A DNA stretch of 36,157 nucleotides, from positions 1 to 36,157 of the forward strand of contig JAEWFH010000160.1 of the NCBI GenBank assembly GCA_023388955.1, given 5' to 3'. Below the pieces are notes generated by a model. The model ran no database searches, was not told the origin of the DNA, and saw only the letters and a program-made list of their open reading frames with translations. Below are positions 9,193-17,688 of this stretch, piece after piece. The DNA comes from Pseudomonadota bacterium. GTDB taxonomy: Bacteria > Pseudomonadota > Gammaproteobacteria > Xanthomonadales > Xanthomonadaceae. The position numbers were made by a program, and so were the translations under genes. Within the stretch, counting starts at the first letter, position 1. Each line of letters opens with the position of its first letter.

Positions 9193-10400
9193 GCCGCGTC
9201 CGCCCGGCGCAGACGGCCGCCCGCCCACGACGCGCGCGGCGCGGGAAGGATGAAGTCGCGGTACTGGCCGGGATCGCCTTCCAGCCCCGCTTCCGCCGCC
9301 TTGACGATGTTGAACAGCTCGCGCGCGGTGACGTAGTGCAGCACGTGGGTGCTGCCGTCGTTGTAATGCTCCTCCAGGTGCCGGTGCATGGCATCCATGG
9401 ACGGCCCCAGCAGGGTGTCCATGTCCGGCTCCTGGGTGCCGTGGGTGTGCACCTTGACGAAGACCCAGTTGCGCCGGCCCTCTACGTGCACCGCCGTGCG
9501 GACCCAGGCGTCGACCCGGGCCGGCGTTGGCGGGCAGCTCGCACGCACGTCGGCGTTCTCGATGCGCGGGACAAGGCCATGCCTGCGCTCCGCCCAGTTC
9601 AGGCCCAGCGGGCCCTGCACGATCATCAGGTCGCCACTGGCCCTGCCCCCCACGCGGACCGCGGTGCCGGTGTCGTGCGACCTGGGGCGCGACGGGTCGT
9701 CGGTGGCGTAGTAGATCGAATTGATCGTGCGGGTCTGGGTCTCGCTGGGCGCGGACGGCAGGGTGAAGTCGGCGTAGCAGCCCAGCTGCCCGAGGATCTC
9801 CAGTTCGTTGTTGATCCCGCACCAGCGCCCGTCGGCGCGCGAGTTGTCCAGGCTCCAGTTGCCGTGGATGAAGCCGAAACCCAGTTGCCCGGTTTCCGGG
9901 TGCCGGGACAGCGCCCCGTGGCGCTCATGCAGCACCGCGCAGAACTGCCGGATCGATTCGCGGAAGTTCGCCTCGGTGTCGTTGTCGTGGTGCAGGTGGA
10001 TCTCGATCTCCCCCAACCCGTCCGCGCACAACGCGGCCAGCTTCTCCAGGTGCTCCGGCGCGTACTCCTCCCCGGGATAGAAGAAGCTGTGCTGCGGGGG
10101 GCGTCCGTCGGCATCCCTGTGTCGCGATGCGAGGGCACGGTAGTCGTGGCACCAGCGGTCCACGCGGGCGCGCTGCGTGGGCAGGTCGGCCTGTTTCCAC
10201 ATCGGCTCGAAATGGTCTACGAAGCAGAACATCACGTGCACCGGACCGTCGCCCGGCGCCGGAACCCGCCTGCGCAGATGGCTGCCCAGCCACAGGTGCA
10301 TGTTGCGCACCCGCACCGCCCGCCACGCCACGGCCGCGACGAGGCCGGTCGCCACTGCCAACAGCAACACCGGACCCCATACCCAACCATTCGTGATCAC
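9189..10400 (-). CDS. Membrane-anchored deacetylase-like protein of uncertain activity
   Basis: 403 aa with one N-terminal membrane segment (about residues 6-28) and a long soluble part. Polysaccharide-deacetylase-like features are present, but the usual TFDDG is absent. Instead there are FCFVDHFEPMW near residue 55, HSFFYPGEEY, the histidine cluster IHLHHDNDT, and FIHGNWSLDNS. These could make a metal site. I know similar proteins only as uncharacterised members of EPS clusters. The start is a GTG at 10400, preceded by a strong AGGGGAAGG on the minus strand; the frame is open further up but that part lies in the neighbour's end. It sits in the operon between GT4 (70-bp gap) and GT2 (4-bp overlap). 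Confidence 0.75.
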   Translation of the reverse strand: MITNGWVWGPVLLLAVATGLVAAVAWRAVRVRNMHLWLGSHLRRRVPAPGDGPVHVMFCFVDHFEPMWKQADLPTQRARVDRWCHDYRALASRHRDADGRPPQHSFFYPGEEYAPEHLEKLAALCADGLGEIEIHLHHDNDTEANFRESIRQFCAVLHERHGALSRHPETGQLGFGFIHGNWSLDNSRADGRWCGINNELEILGQLGCYADFTLPSAPSETQTRTINSIYYATDDPSRPRSHDTGTAVRVGGRASGDLMIVQGPLGLNWAERRHGLVPRIENADVRASCPPTPARVDAWVRTAVHVEGRRNWVFVKVHTHGTQEPDMDTLLGPSMDAMHRHLEEHYNDGSTHVLHYVTARELFNIVKAAEAGLEGDPGQYRDFILPAPRASWAGGRLRRADAA

Positions 10401-10470
10401 GCCCTTCCCCTTGCATGCGTCGCCCGGACAAACGGCCAAACCCGGATCCAGGGGCCAGCCCCAGGCCGCG

Positions 10471-11571
10471 CTATCCGCCGTAGACCTGCGCGTAGCGTCG
10501 GGCCATGGCGGACATCGAACCGTGGTCCAGGATCCACTGCCGCCCCGCATCGCCCAGCGCGCGGCGCGAGCGGTCATCGGCGAGCAGGCCCGACAGCGCC
10601 GATGCGAGTGCATCGACGTCTCCCGACGGCACCAGCAACCCATTGATCCCGTGATGCACGATCTCCGCATTGCCCCCCACCTGCGTGGCGACGATCGGCA
10701 GGCCGGTCGCGCATGCCTCCAGCAGTGCGATCGAATAGCCCTCGGTCAAGGAAGGCAGAACAAACAGGTCCAGCCCCCGCAACAGGCGCCCCACGTCATC
10801 GCGGTCCCCCAGGAAATGCACGCGCCCGGCGACCCCCTCATGCCGGGCCACCGCGGCCAGCTCGTCGCGCATCGGCCCGTCACCCACCATCACCAGCGCC
10901 GACGGCCCCGCGCCAGGGGGAAGCCGGGCAAAGGCACGTACCAGGGACGCCTGGTTCTTGACCGGGTGCAGGCGACCGACGGTGCCGAGCAGCCGGGTAC
11001 CCGGCTCCACTCCCAGCTCGGCAGCGAGCTGCGCGCGCGAATCCGCATCGCCGGGCTGGAACCGCTCCACCTGCAGGCCATTGGGGATCGCAAGAAGCGC
11101 CGACCGCGGCCGCACTCCGCCACGCTCGAACACCCCTTGCAGGGCGCTGGATACGGCAACCACGGAATGGGTGGCCCGCATCGTGCAGCGGTACAGGCGT
11201 TCCCCGCGTGTCGCCGGGTCGAAGCCGCCCATGCCGTGGCGGGTATTGACGACCTGGCGGAAGCCAAGCCCCAGCGCCGCGGCCACCGCGTAGTAGTGCG
11301 CGGTGACGTTATGGGTATGCAGGACGTCCGGCGGCTGTCGCCGCAACGCCGCCCGGACCCGCAGCAATGCCCGCACGTCCGCACCGCGGCGTTTGCCGCA
11401 GGGCACCACCTCGACGCCCTGGCTGGTGAGTTCCGCGGCCAGCGTCCCGGGCTGGAACAGGCACACCACGCAGCATTGAATCCCGGCCTCACGCTGCGCC
11501 AGCACCAGATCGATCACCACCCGTTCGAGCCCACCCCGCTCCAGGTTCTCCACCACGTGGGTGACGTTCAC
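10471..11571 (-). CDS. Family 4 glycosyltransferase
   Basis: GT-B fold retaining glycosyltransferase, 366 aa. The N-terminal acceptor domain opens with THVVENLERGGLERVV. The nucleotide-sugar domain has GTVGRLHPVKNQ, VMVGDGPMRDEL and the EX7E signature in LPSLTEGYSIALLEACATG. This pattern resembles the glycosyltransferases of exosortase-type EPS loci. The start is GTG 11571, which overlaps the TGA of the upstream CapK-like gene by four bases (GTGA). Confidence 0.92.
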   Translation of the reverse strand: MNVTHVVENLERGGLERVVIDLVLAQREAGIQCCVVCLFQPGTLAAELTSQGVEVVPCGKRRGADVRALLRVRAALRRQPPDVLHTHNVTAHYYAVAAALGLGFRQVVNTRHGMGGFDPATRGERLYRCTMRATHSVVAVSSALQGVFERGGVRPRSALLAIPNGLQVERFQPGDADSRAQLAAELGVEPGTRLLGTVGRLHPVKNQASLVRAFARLPPGAGPSALVMVGDGPMRDELAAVARHEGVAGRVHFLGDRDDVGRLLRGLDLFVLPSLTEGYSIALLEACATGLPIVATQVGGNAEIVHHGINGLLVPSGDVDALASALSGLLADDRSRRALGDAGRQWILDHGSMSAMARRYAQVYGG

Positions 11572-12941
11572 GCGTCGTCCCCGCGGTCGATCTGGGAAAC
11601 GGTGACCCGGAACTTCCCGGTCCGGGTCAGGGGGATCGAATCCACACGGGCAAGTTCGATGTGCATGTCGGGACCCAGCGCCCGGGCCACCTCACGGAGG
11701 ACATGGCGCTCCTGCCCATCCCCGAACTCCGGTCCGGGCACGAGCTTGATCTGCAGCCGGTCCCGCCGCACCTGCAGCACCTGGAACCGCAGTACGCCGG
11801 GCACGTCCTTGAGCAGGTGCGGGAAGAACTCCCCCGGCAGCACGCGCCCGTCCAGCGAGCGGATCGCATCCAGGCGCCGCCCCTCGACCCGGGCCAGGCG
11901 CGGCAGGCCCCGCCCACAGGCACAGGGCGCCTGCGGTCCCGCACTCACCACGTCGCCATTGACGTAGCGCAGCAGCGGCATGCCGTAGTTGCCCAGGTCG
12001 GTGACCACCAGCTCGCCGGTGCCGGGGGGATGGCCGCCATTGCCGGGCAGCATCTCCACCACCAGGTGATCGGCGTTGACGTGCAGTCCTTCGCGGTGTT
12101 CGCATTCGCTGGCAATCAACATGACCTCCCGGCAGCCGTAGGTGTTGTAGGACTTCGCATCCGGAAAAGCGGCCTCGATCACCGGCCGGTGGAACTCGTG
12201 CAACGCCTCGGCGGCGCCCAGCACCGAGTGCACCCCGTGCACTACCCGGCCGTTGTCGACCATCCATTGCGCCAACCGGACCAGCGGTCCGACGTAGCCC
12301 ACGATCACCCTCGGGCGGTAGGCCGCCACCGCGTCCGCGTACTCGTGCAGGTTGTCTTCGCGCATGGCAAAGCTGTCCAGCATCCGGCGCTGGAACGCGG
12401 CGTGGTAGACGTGGTCCTTCCAGCGCTCGTGGAAGGGGGGCGTGCCCATGGTGCCCGCCCACAGCAGCAGGGTCCGGCGCCCCGGTGCCGCGCCGGCCCA
12501 GCCATAGCCGCGCCACATGACTGCGATCCGGCGTTCATAGCTCTCGCGGGTATAGCCGAACCGCAACGGCTCACCGGTGGATCCCCCGGTCGCCTTGTAC
12601 AGCAGCGAGTGGCGCAGCGAGCGGGCGTGGATACGGTCCAGGTTCTCGCGCACATCGCGCTTGGTCAGCACCGGCAGGCGCGCGTAGTCCTCCAGGGTGC
12701 GGATGTCGCCCGGGGTCGCCCCCACCCGGGTCCAGCGCTCGCGGTAGAACGGCACCTCCTCCCAGCAATGCTCGATCAGGCGCTTCAGGCGCGTCCACTG
12801 CAAGGCCATCAGCTGCTCGGGGGCAAGCCACTGGCTCGCCTCGAACTGGCGCAGGTAGCGCAGTGTGTGGCGACGCGCGACCCCGGCCTCGTACATCGGG
12901 AACAGCACGTTCCGGAACAGTCTTTCGTAGTGGAGGCCCAT
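11568..12941 (-). CDS. CapK/PaaK-like adenylate-forming enzyme
   Basis: 457 aa, related to phenylacetate-CoA ligase and to CapK of capsule loci. The ATP-binding loop KATGGSTGEPLRFGYTRESY is near residue 115. The A-loop/acyl site reads YNTYGCREVMLIASEC, and GELVVTDLGNYGMPLLRYVNGD precedes the C-terminal domain. PCACGRGLPRLARVEGR carries paired cysteines, as in PaaK relatives. The reaction is likely adenylation of a carboxylate; the substrate is unknown. Sitting between Wzx and a glycosyltransferase, it probably serves glycan decoration, but a CoA or carrier partner is not adjacent. Its ATG overlaps the Wzx stop by one base. Confidence 0.88.
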   Translation of the reverse strand: MGLHYERLFRNVLFPMYEAGVARRHTLRYLRQFEASQWLAPEQLMALQWTRLKRLIEHCWEEVPFYRERWTRVGATPGDIRTLEDYARLPVLTKRDVRENLDRIHARSLRHSLLYKATGGSTGEPLRFGYTRESYERRIAVMWRGYGWAGAAPGRRTLLLWAGTMGTPPFHERWKDHVYHAAFQRRMLDSFAMREDNLHEYADAVAAYRPRVIVGYVGPLVRLAQWMVDNGRVVHGVHSVLGAAEALHEFHRPVIEAAFPDAKSYNTYGCREVMLIASECEHREGLHVNADHLVVEMLPGNGGHPPGTGELVVTDLGNYGMPLLRYVNGDVVSAGPQAPCACGRGLPRLARVEGRRLDAIRSLDGRVLPGEFFPHLLKDVPGVLRFQVLQVRRDRLQIKLVPGPEFGDGQERHVLREVARALGPDMHIELARVDSIPLTRTGKFRVTVSQIDRGDDA

Positions 12942-14494
12942 CAGCCCACCTCCCCGGGGGCGTGCCGGTGCGCCCATTGCAGGACCCGTGCACCGAGCCG
13001 CGGCCGGCTCGCCGCATAGCGTTCGTGCAGTTGCTGCAGCTGGCTGATGTCGGCCCGGGTCCAGCAGCCCAGTGCAACACTCAGGACCCCATAGCCCAGC
13101 GCCATCGCCACCCCGCCCAGACCCAGTGCCAGCAGCGGCGGCTCCAGCTCACGCAACGGAAACGCGAGCAGGGCCGCGCCCGCACCGGCCAGCACGACCC
13201 TGGCGATCCGCGACCAGTCCGGCGCCGTGCCGGTCACGCGGATCGCCAACGCCATGATCGCCACCGCGCCCACCGCCGCGACCGTCACGTAGGCAGCAAC
13301 CGCGCCGACCAGGCCCCAGCGGAACACCAGCAGGAAATCCAGGCCCACCTTCACCGCGCCACAGCCCAGCACCAGCAGCAGCACGCTGCCTTGGCGATCG
13401 GCGCTGATCAGCAGTGCCGAGCCACCCTGGGTCACCATCGTCACCGCCGCCCCGACCAGACACCAGGTGAGCACCAGCACCGAGGCCTCGTAGGCGTGGC
13501 CATACAACAGGTGGATGAGCACCCCGGAGAACGCGATGCCGAACGCCACCAGCGGCGCCGCCAGCAGCACCAGGTAGCTGGTCGAGGCGACGAACCGCTG
13601 CCCCGCCACGTGCGCACCCTGCCCCAGGGCGTTGGCCATCATCGGCAGCAGCAGCGCCCCGAACACACCGGGCACCAGCGATATCGCACCAACCGCCAGC
13701 TGGTAGGCGACCTTGAACTGCCCCGCTGCCGACGCCCCCGCATACAGCTGCAGGAACAGCACCTCGACCTCACTGGCGGCCACGAAGCCCACCGTCACCG
13801 TCATCGCCGTGAGCCACATGTGGCGGTGGATCCGGGCGACCAGCGGCGGAGCCAGCGCCGCGCCAGCCGGTGCAGGCGGCACCAGCCGGCGGACCTGGCG
13901 GTGCGAGACCAGGTAGAACACCACGCTGCTTGCGGCAAACACTGCCAGCAGCCATTCGATCCCCGCCTCCAGCCACCAGGCCAGCACCACCAGGGCCAGG
14001 TTGACCGGCGCGGCGATCACCGCGATCACCGCGATCGCCCGGAAGTCCTCGAACCCCTTGGCGACCCCGACGTTGAACATGTACGAGGACCGCAGCGCCA
14101 CCGCGAACCACAGGAAGGCCAGCAGGCCGCCATGGTGCAGCCCCGGCGCAATGCGCCCGCCGGCCCCCAGCAGCACGCCCGCACCGGCCAGCAGCACCAC
14201 CAGCAGGAACACCCGCTGGGCCCGGCGCAGGCAGGCCAGCAGCGGTGCCAGCGAAGTAGTGTCGCCGCGACCGCGCAGCTCGGCGACGAACTTGATCGCA
14301 GCGCTGGCGGTGCCCGAGTTGGTGGTGGCGATGCCCAGGGCCACCATCCACACCACGACGCTGTAGGTGCCGTAGCCCTCCGGTCCCAGGTGACGGGCGA
14401 TGATGATCGAGGTGAGCATGCCCAGCGCGTACTCGGTGTAGATCCCCACCGAGGAGAACAGGGCATTGCGCAGGGTGCGGGTGCGCAGGCTCAT
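12941..14494 (-). CDS. Wzx-type oligosaccharide flippase
   Basis: Polytopic inner-membrane protein, 517 aa, of the polysaccharide-biosynthesis/MATE-like superfamily, expected to flip lipid-linked repeat units. Hydrophobic segments cover nearly the whole length, about 12-14 helices. The N terminus (ALFSSVGIYTEYALGMLTSI) and ARHLGPEGYGTYSVVVW match the flippase entry region. A polar C-terminal tail of about 40 residues follows the last helix. It overlaps its neighbours on both sides (ATGA with Wzy upstream, TGATG with CapK downstream). Confidence 0.9.
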   Translation of the reverse strand: MSLRTRTLRNALFSSVGIYTEYALGMLTSIIIARHLGPEGYGTYSVVVWMVALGIATTNSGTASAAIKFVAELRGRGDTTSLAPLLACLRRAQRVFLLVVLLAGAGVLLGAGGRIAPGLHHGGLLAFLWFAVALRSSYMFNVGVAKGFEDFRAIAVIAVIAAPVNLALVVLAWWLEAGIEWLLAVFAASSVVFYLVSHRQVRRLVPPAPAGAALAPPLVARIHRHMWLTAMTVTVGFVAASEVEVLFLQLYAGASAAGQFKVAYQLAVGAISLVPGVFGALLLPMMANALGQGAHVAGQRFVASTSYLVLLAAPLVAFGIAFSGVLIHLLYGHAYEASVLVLTWCLVGAAVTMVTQGGSALLISADRQGSVLLLVLGCGAVKVGLDFLLVFRWGLVGAVAAYVTVAAVGAVAIMALAIRVTGTAPDWSRIARVVLAGAGAALLAFPLRELEPPLLALGLGGVAMALGYGVLSVALGCWTRADISQLQQLHERYAASRPRLGARVLQWAHRHAPGEVG

Positions 14495-15822
14495 GCGATC
14501 GCCAGCAGCGTCTTGACGGCCAGGTACAGCCCGAACACCGCCAGCAGCGACCACAATGGCCAGCGCAGGACGTCATTGTGCAGCTGGTACCGGGTCATGT
14601 CCGGGTAGCGCGTGCGCATGCCGGCGTAATGCGCGGTGACCAGCGCGATCAACAGGTACGGCAGGATCACGTAGCTCCGGCTCAGGAAGAACGCGGTCAC
14701 CAGCAATCCGCAGAACGACAGTGCGAGTGCCTTGGCGATCGCGAGGTCGTCGGTCCTTTCGGCTTCGGCCAGCGCCTCGTCAAAGCCGGCGTCACCGCCG
14801 GACTCCCCGTCCTGGTCGCCCCCCTGCGCCGGGCAGCCCCCACTGCGCAGCGCCTCCAGCAACATCCGTCCCGTGTAGCCGACGAAAGCCAGCCAGATAG
14901 TGAAGCCGATGATCCCGGCCTCGGCCAGCACCAGGATGAACGAGTTGTGCGCCGTGAGCGCGAAGTTGTCCGAATAGGCCCCCGGTCCGATGCCCAGTAC
15001 CGGGTGGGCCAGGAACATCTGGATCCCGTGGTACCAGGCATCCACCCGGCCCATCGCCGATGCCTCGGACACTTCCATTTCCTGCAGCCGCGACGGGATC
15101 ATCATCAGCACCGCCAGGCAACCGGCCCCCAGCACGGCTGCGGTGACCAGGCCGCGCCGGTGCCATACGTGGACACCGAACAGCGCGAGCAGCGCCAGCA
15201 GCGTGCCGCGCGAGTTGGTCAGGTAGATGCCGTACACCAGCATCGCGGCAATGCCCAGCCACAGCAGCCTGCCCAGCGCCGAGGCCCCCTCGCGCCCCCG
15301 CAGGTACATCGCCATCGGCAGGCAGACGATGAACAGCATCCCCAGGTCGTTGGGGTCGTTGAAGATGCCCACGTACTGGATCCGGGTGCCCTGGGAGAGC
15401 CCGGTGCCGGTCCAGCCCACGCCGGTGCGCACCTGATCGATTCCATGCAGGGCCAACAGCCCGCCACACAGCACGAACATCGCCATCATCCCCACCAGCC
15501 GACCGCGCGTGTTGAGGGCCTGGGCCATCAACAGGAACGCCAGCACCACCGGGCCGAAACGCTCCAGCACCATGCGCACGCCACCGCCCCAGCCGTTGGC
15601 GACCCAGGACAGCATCAGCGCGGCCAGGAACATCAGCACCAGCGGGTATTGCGGCTGGTCGAATTCCTTGCCCGCCGACAGCAGCCAGAACATGGCCCCT
15701 GCGAGCAGGCAGGCCGGCAGCAGTGGCAACGCCAGCGCATCGGCAAGGGACGGGTAATCCTGGGGCCGCACCAGCACCAGGAACACGAAGGCCAGCATGC
15801 AGGCATAGACCGCAGCACGCAT
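14491..15822 (-). CDS. O-antigen ligase/Wzy-type polymerase
   Basis: Polytopic inner-membrane protein, 443 aa, about 10-12 helices, of the Wzy_C/O-antigen-ligase superfamily. The signature regions are FNDPNDLGMLFIVCLPMAM, TNSRGTLLALLALFG, and the periplasmic-loop pattern HPVLGIGPGAYSDNFALTAHNSF. In a Wzx/Wzy-type EPS cluster it most likely polymerises the lipid-linked repeat units. A charged, low-hydrophobicity insert (about residues 325-360, GGCPAQGGDQDGESGGDAGF) near the C-terminal helices is unusual and is probably a cytoplasmic loop. It starts 3 bp after the deacetylase stop. Confidence 0.88.
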   Translation of the reverse strand: MRAAVYACMLAFVFLVLVRPQDYPSLADALALPLLPACLLAGAMFWLLSAGKEFDQPQYPLVLMFLAALMLSWVANGWGGGVRMVLERFGPVVLAFLLMAQALNTRGRLVGMMAMFVLCGGLLALHGIDQVRTGVGWTGTGLSQGTRIQYVGIFNDPNDLGMLFIVCLPMAMYLRGREGASALGRLLWLGIAAMLVYGIYLTNSRGTLLALLALFGVHVWHRRGLVTAAVLGAGCLAVLMMIPSRLQEMEVSEASAMGRVDAWYHGIQMFLAHPVLGIGPGAYSDNFALTAHNSFILVLAEAGIIGFTIWLAFVGYTGRMLLEALRSGGCPAQGGDQDGESGGDAGFDEALAEAERTDDLAIAKALALSFCGLLVTAFFLSRSYVILPYLLIALVTAHYAGMRTRYPDMTRYQLHNDVLRWPLWSLLAVFGLYLAVKTLLAIA

Positions 15823-15825
15823 CGC

Positions 15826-16914
15826 TCAGCCCACCCGGACCGGGGAGCGGTACCCGAACACCCGGGGGAACGACAACATCGCGCGGAACCACCCCAGGTC
15901 CACGCCCCGCTCGACCGGCAGCCTGCACAGCTCGAACATCCGGCCCTCCGCCACGCGGCCGCTACCCGACAGGTAGGTGCACGCCATGCGATAGCCCGCC
16001 CGGCGGGCCGCGGCGAGGACCCGCTCGTCGTAGGAATCGGCACCGCCAACCGGATACGACAAGGCCTGCGCCGGCACGCCGAGATTGCGTTGCAGCGCGC
16101 ACCGCGAGCCGTGCAGTTCCGCCTCCAGCATCCGCTGCGGCAACTTGGCCAGCATCAGGTGGTGCATCCCGTGCGAGCCCACCTCCATCCCGCCGGCCGA
16201 CATTTCCCGCAACTGGGCCCAGTCCATCGGCCGGCAATCCGGATGGGGCACGCGCGGCATCCCCCATTGCGCCTCCAGCCGGGAAACCAGCGCGAGCTGC
16301 TGCCGTGCCTCCAGCCGTTTGAGCGTATCCAGCACCTCCGCCGCCAGGGTGCGGCGGGCGTCGATCCCGTCCGGCAGGACCCAGCGCGAGTCCAGCTCAG
16401 GCACGTCGAGCGCCTCCTCGCGGGTGCTGCACAGCATGTGCACGAGCCAGTCATAGACAAACGGAAGGCCGGATCCGACGTGCGCCGTCGATACAAAGAA
16501 CACTGCCGGCACCTGGTGCTCGCGCAGGATCGGATAGGCGACCCGGTAGTTGTCGTCATACCCGTCGTCGAAGGTGATGACCACGGCGCGGGGCGGCAGC
16601 GGGCGCCCCGCATCCACGAGTGCCAGCACCTCGTCCAGCCGCATCGGCTGCATGTTCCGCGCCAGCCAGGCGACCTGCTGCCGGAAAGACGCGGCGGTGG
16701 CACTGACGAGCTCCACGTCGAAGCTGAAATCCTCGGACGGGAGCGCCTCCAGCACACGGTGGTAGGCAAGGATCCTCAGCTCCCCGCCGGGGGCACGACG
16801 CAAGCGCTCGAGCACCGACAGCGCCCCGCTGCGCTCACACAGTTGCGCCAGCCGCTGCCGGCGCCCGGGGCGGGCCGCCCGCGCAGCGGCCTGCGCCAAT
16901 GTCATCCCGCTCAT
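15826..16914 (-). CDS. NodB-type polysaccharide deacetylase
   Basis: 362 aa carbohydrate esterase family 4-like enzyme that removes N-acetyl groups from aminosugars. Motif 1 is VVITFDDGYDDNY with catalytic and metal aspartates. Motif 2 is GSHGMHH with metal histidines. Motif 3 is SYPVGGADSY. There is no clear signal peptide, so it may act in the cytoplasm on lipid-linked intermediates. First gene of the minus-strand EPS operon, divergent from a NodS-like methyltransferase. Two starts are possible: ATG 16914, chosen, or ATG 16905, for which GGTGGAG gives better spacing. Exosortase-type clusters typically hold a closely related deacetylase. Confidence 0.92.
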   Translation of the reverse strand: MSGMTLAQAAARAARPGRRQRLAQLCERSGALSVLERLRRAPGGELRILAYHRVLEALPSEDFSFDVELVSATAASFRQQVAWLARNMQPMRLDEVLALVDAGRPLPPRAVVITFDDGYDDNYRVAYPILREHQVPAVFFVSTAHVGSGLPFVYDWLVHMLCSTREEALDVPELDSRWVLPDGIDARRTLAAEVLDTLKRLEARQQLALVSRLEAQWGMPRVPHPDCRPMDWAQLREMSAGGMEVGSHGMHHLMLAKLPQRMLEAELHGSRCALQRNLGVPAQALSYPVGGADSYDERVLAAARRAGYRMACTYLSGSGRVAEGRMFELCRLPVERGVDLGWFRAMLSFPRVFGYRSPVRVG

Positions 16915-17076
16915 CTCCACCCCCTGGTCGTCACACTGCACACAACGCGCCCGGCGCCGGTATGCGGACGCCAGCCAGCCCCAACGACTGGATGGCTGGC
17001 CGGACGCAGGCCGATGGCGCGTTGCTTGGCGGTGAGCCGGCGCGACCGCCAGCGACGTCCAGAAACGGGGAACCCC

Positions 17077-17688
17077 ATGCTCGCGCCCGCCGCGAACCTG
17101 CTGAAGAAGGCGCAACGGCGCCTGTGGATGAAGTACGCGCTGACCAGGACGCGGGGCGTCGACGCCCGGGCGGGATACGAGCTCGCCTACAGGATCCGGG
17201 ATCCGTGGGACATGGATTCGACATTGGAGCGCACGCGCTTCGAGGCCACCAACCGCCTCATCGAGCGTCACCTGGGCCCGGTCGACACCCTGCTTGAGGT
17301 CGGGTGCGGCGAAGGGCACCAGAGCCAGTACCTGGCGCAGGCATGCAACCGGCTCCACGGCATCGACGTCAGCCCGCAGGCGGTGGCCCGGGCACGCGAT
17401 CGGCTGCCGGAGGCACGGTTCGAAGTCGCCGACATCCACACCCAGCCATGGGGCACGGGGCGGCACGCCTTCGACCTGGTCACCGCCTGCGAGATGCTGT
17501 ACTGCCTGCCGGATCCGACGCCGGTGCTGGGGCAGATGCAGCACTTGGGGCGGCGTGGCCTGGTGACCTTCTTCAGCCCGGCATGCCGGCGCCTGCAGTC
17601 CTGCCTGGTGGACATCCCGGGGCTGCAGCGCGACTGGATCTGCTGTGGCGGGACGGTCTGGCTGGTCGCGTGGTGGCGCCATGACTGA
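17077..17688 (+). CDS. SAM-dependent methyltransferase, NodS-like
   Basis: 203 aa class I methyltransferase. LLEVGCGEGHQSQYLA (about residues 71-86) binds SAM, GIDVSPQAVARAR follows, and FDLVTACEMLYCLPDP is the motif IV/post region. The layout resembles NodS, which N-methylates the deacetylated end of chito-oligosaccharides. The match is from pattern, not alignment. GGGG lies 6 bp upstream of ATG 17077; the same frame is open for 2.5 kb upstream only as antisense shadow of other genes. It starts a plus-strand operon divergent from the NodB-type deacetylase, 162 bp away. Its last 8 bp overlap the next gene. Confidence 0.85.
   Translation: MLAPAANLLKKAQRRLWMKYALTRTRGVDARAGYELAYRIRDPWDMDSTLERTRFEATNRLIERHLGPVDTLLEVGCGEGHQSQYLAQACNRLHGIDVSPQAVARARDRLPEARFEVADIHTQPWGTGRHAFDLVTACEMLYCLPDPTPVLGQMQHLGRRGLVTFFSPACRRLQSCLVDIPGLQRDWICCGGTVWLVAWWRHD

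Noticed and set aside
14491..15822. Candidate exosortase
   Set aside because: The membrane protein has Wzy/ligase motifs (NDPNDL, TNSRG, HNSF) and I do not see the Cys/Arg/His exosortase arrangement.
16915..17076. Promoter search in the deacetylase/methyltransferase divergent gap
   Set aside because: Only a weak 7-bp palindrome (CCAGCCA/TGGCTGG) is seen and no credible -35/-10 pair, so no regulatory feature is claimed.
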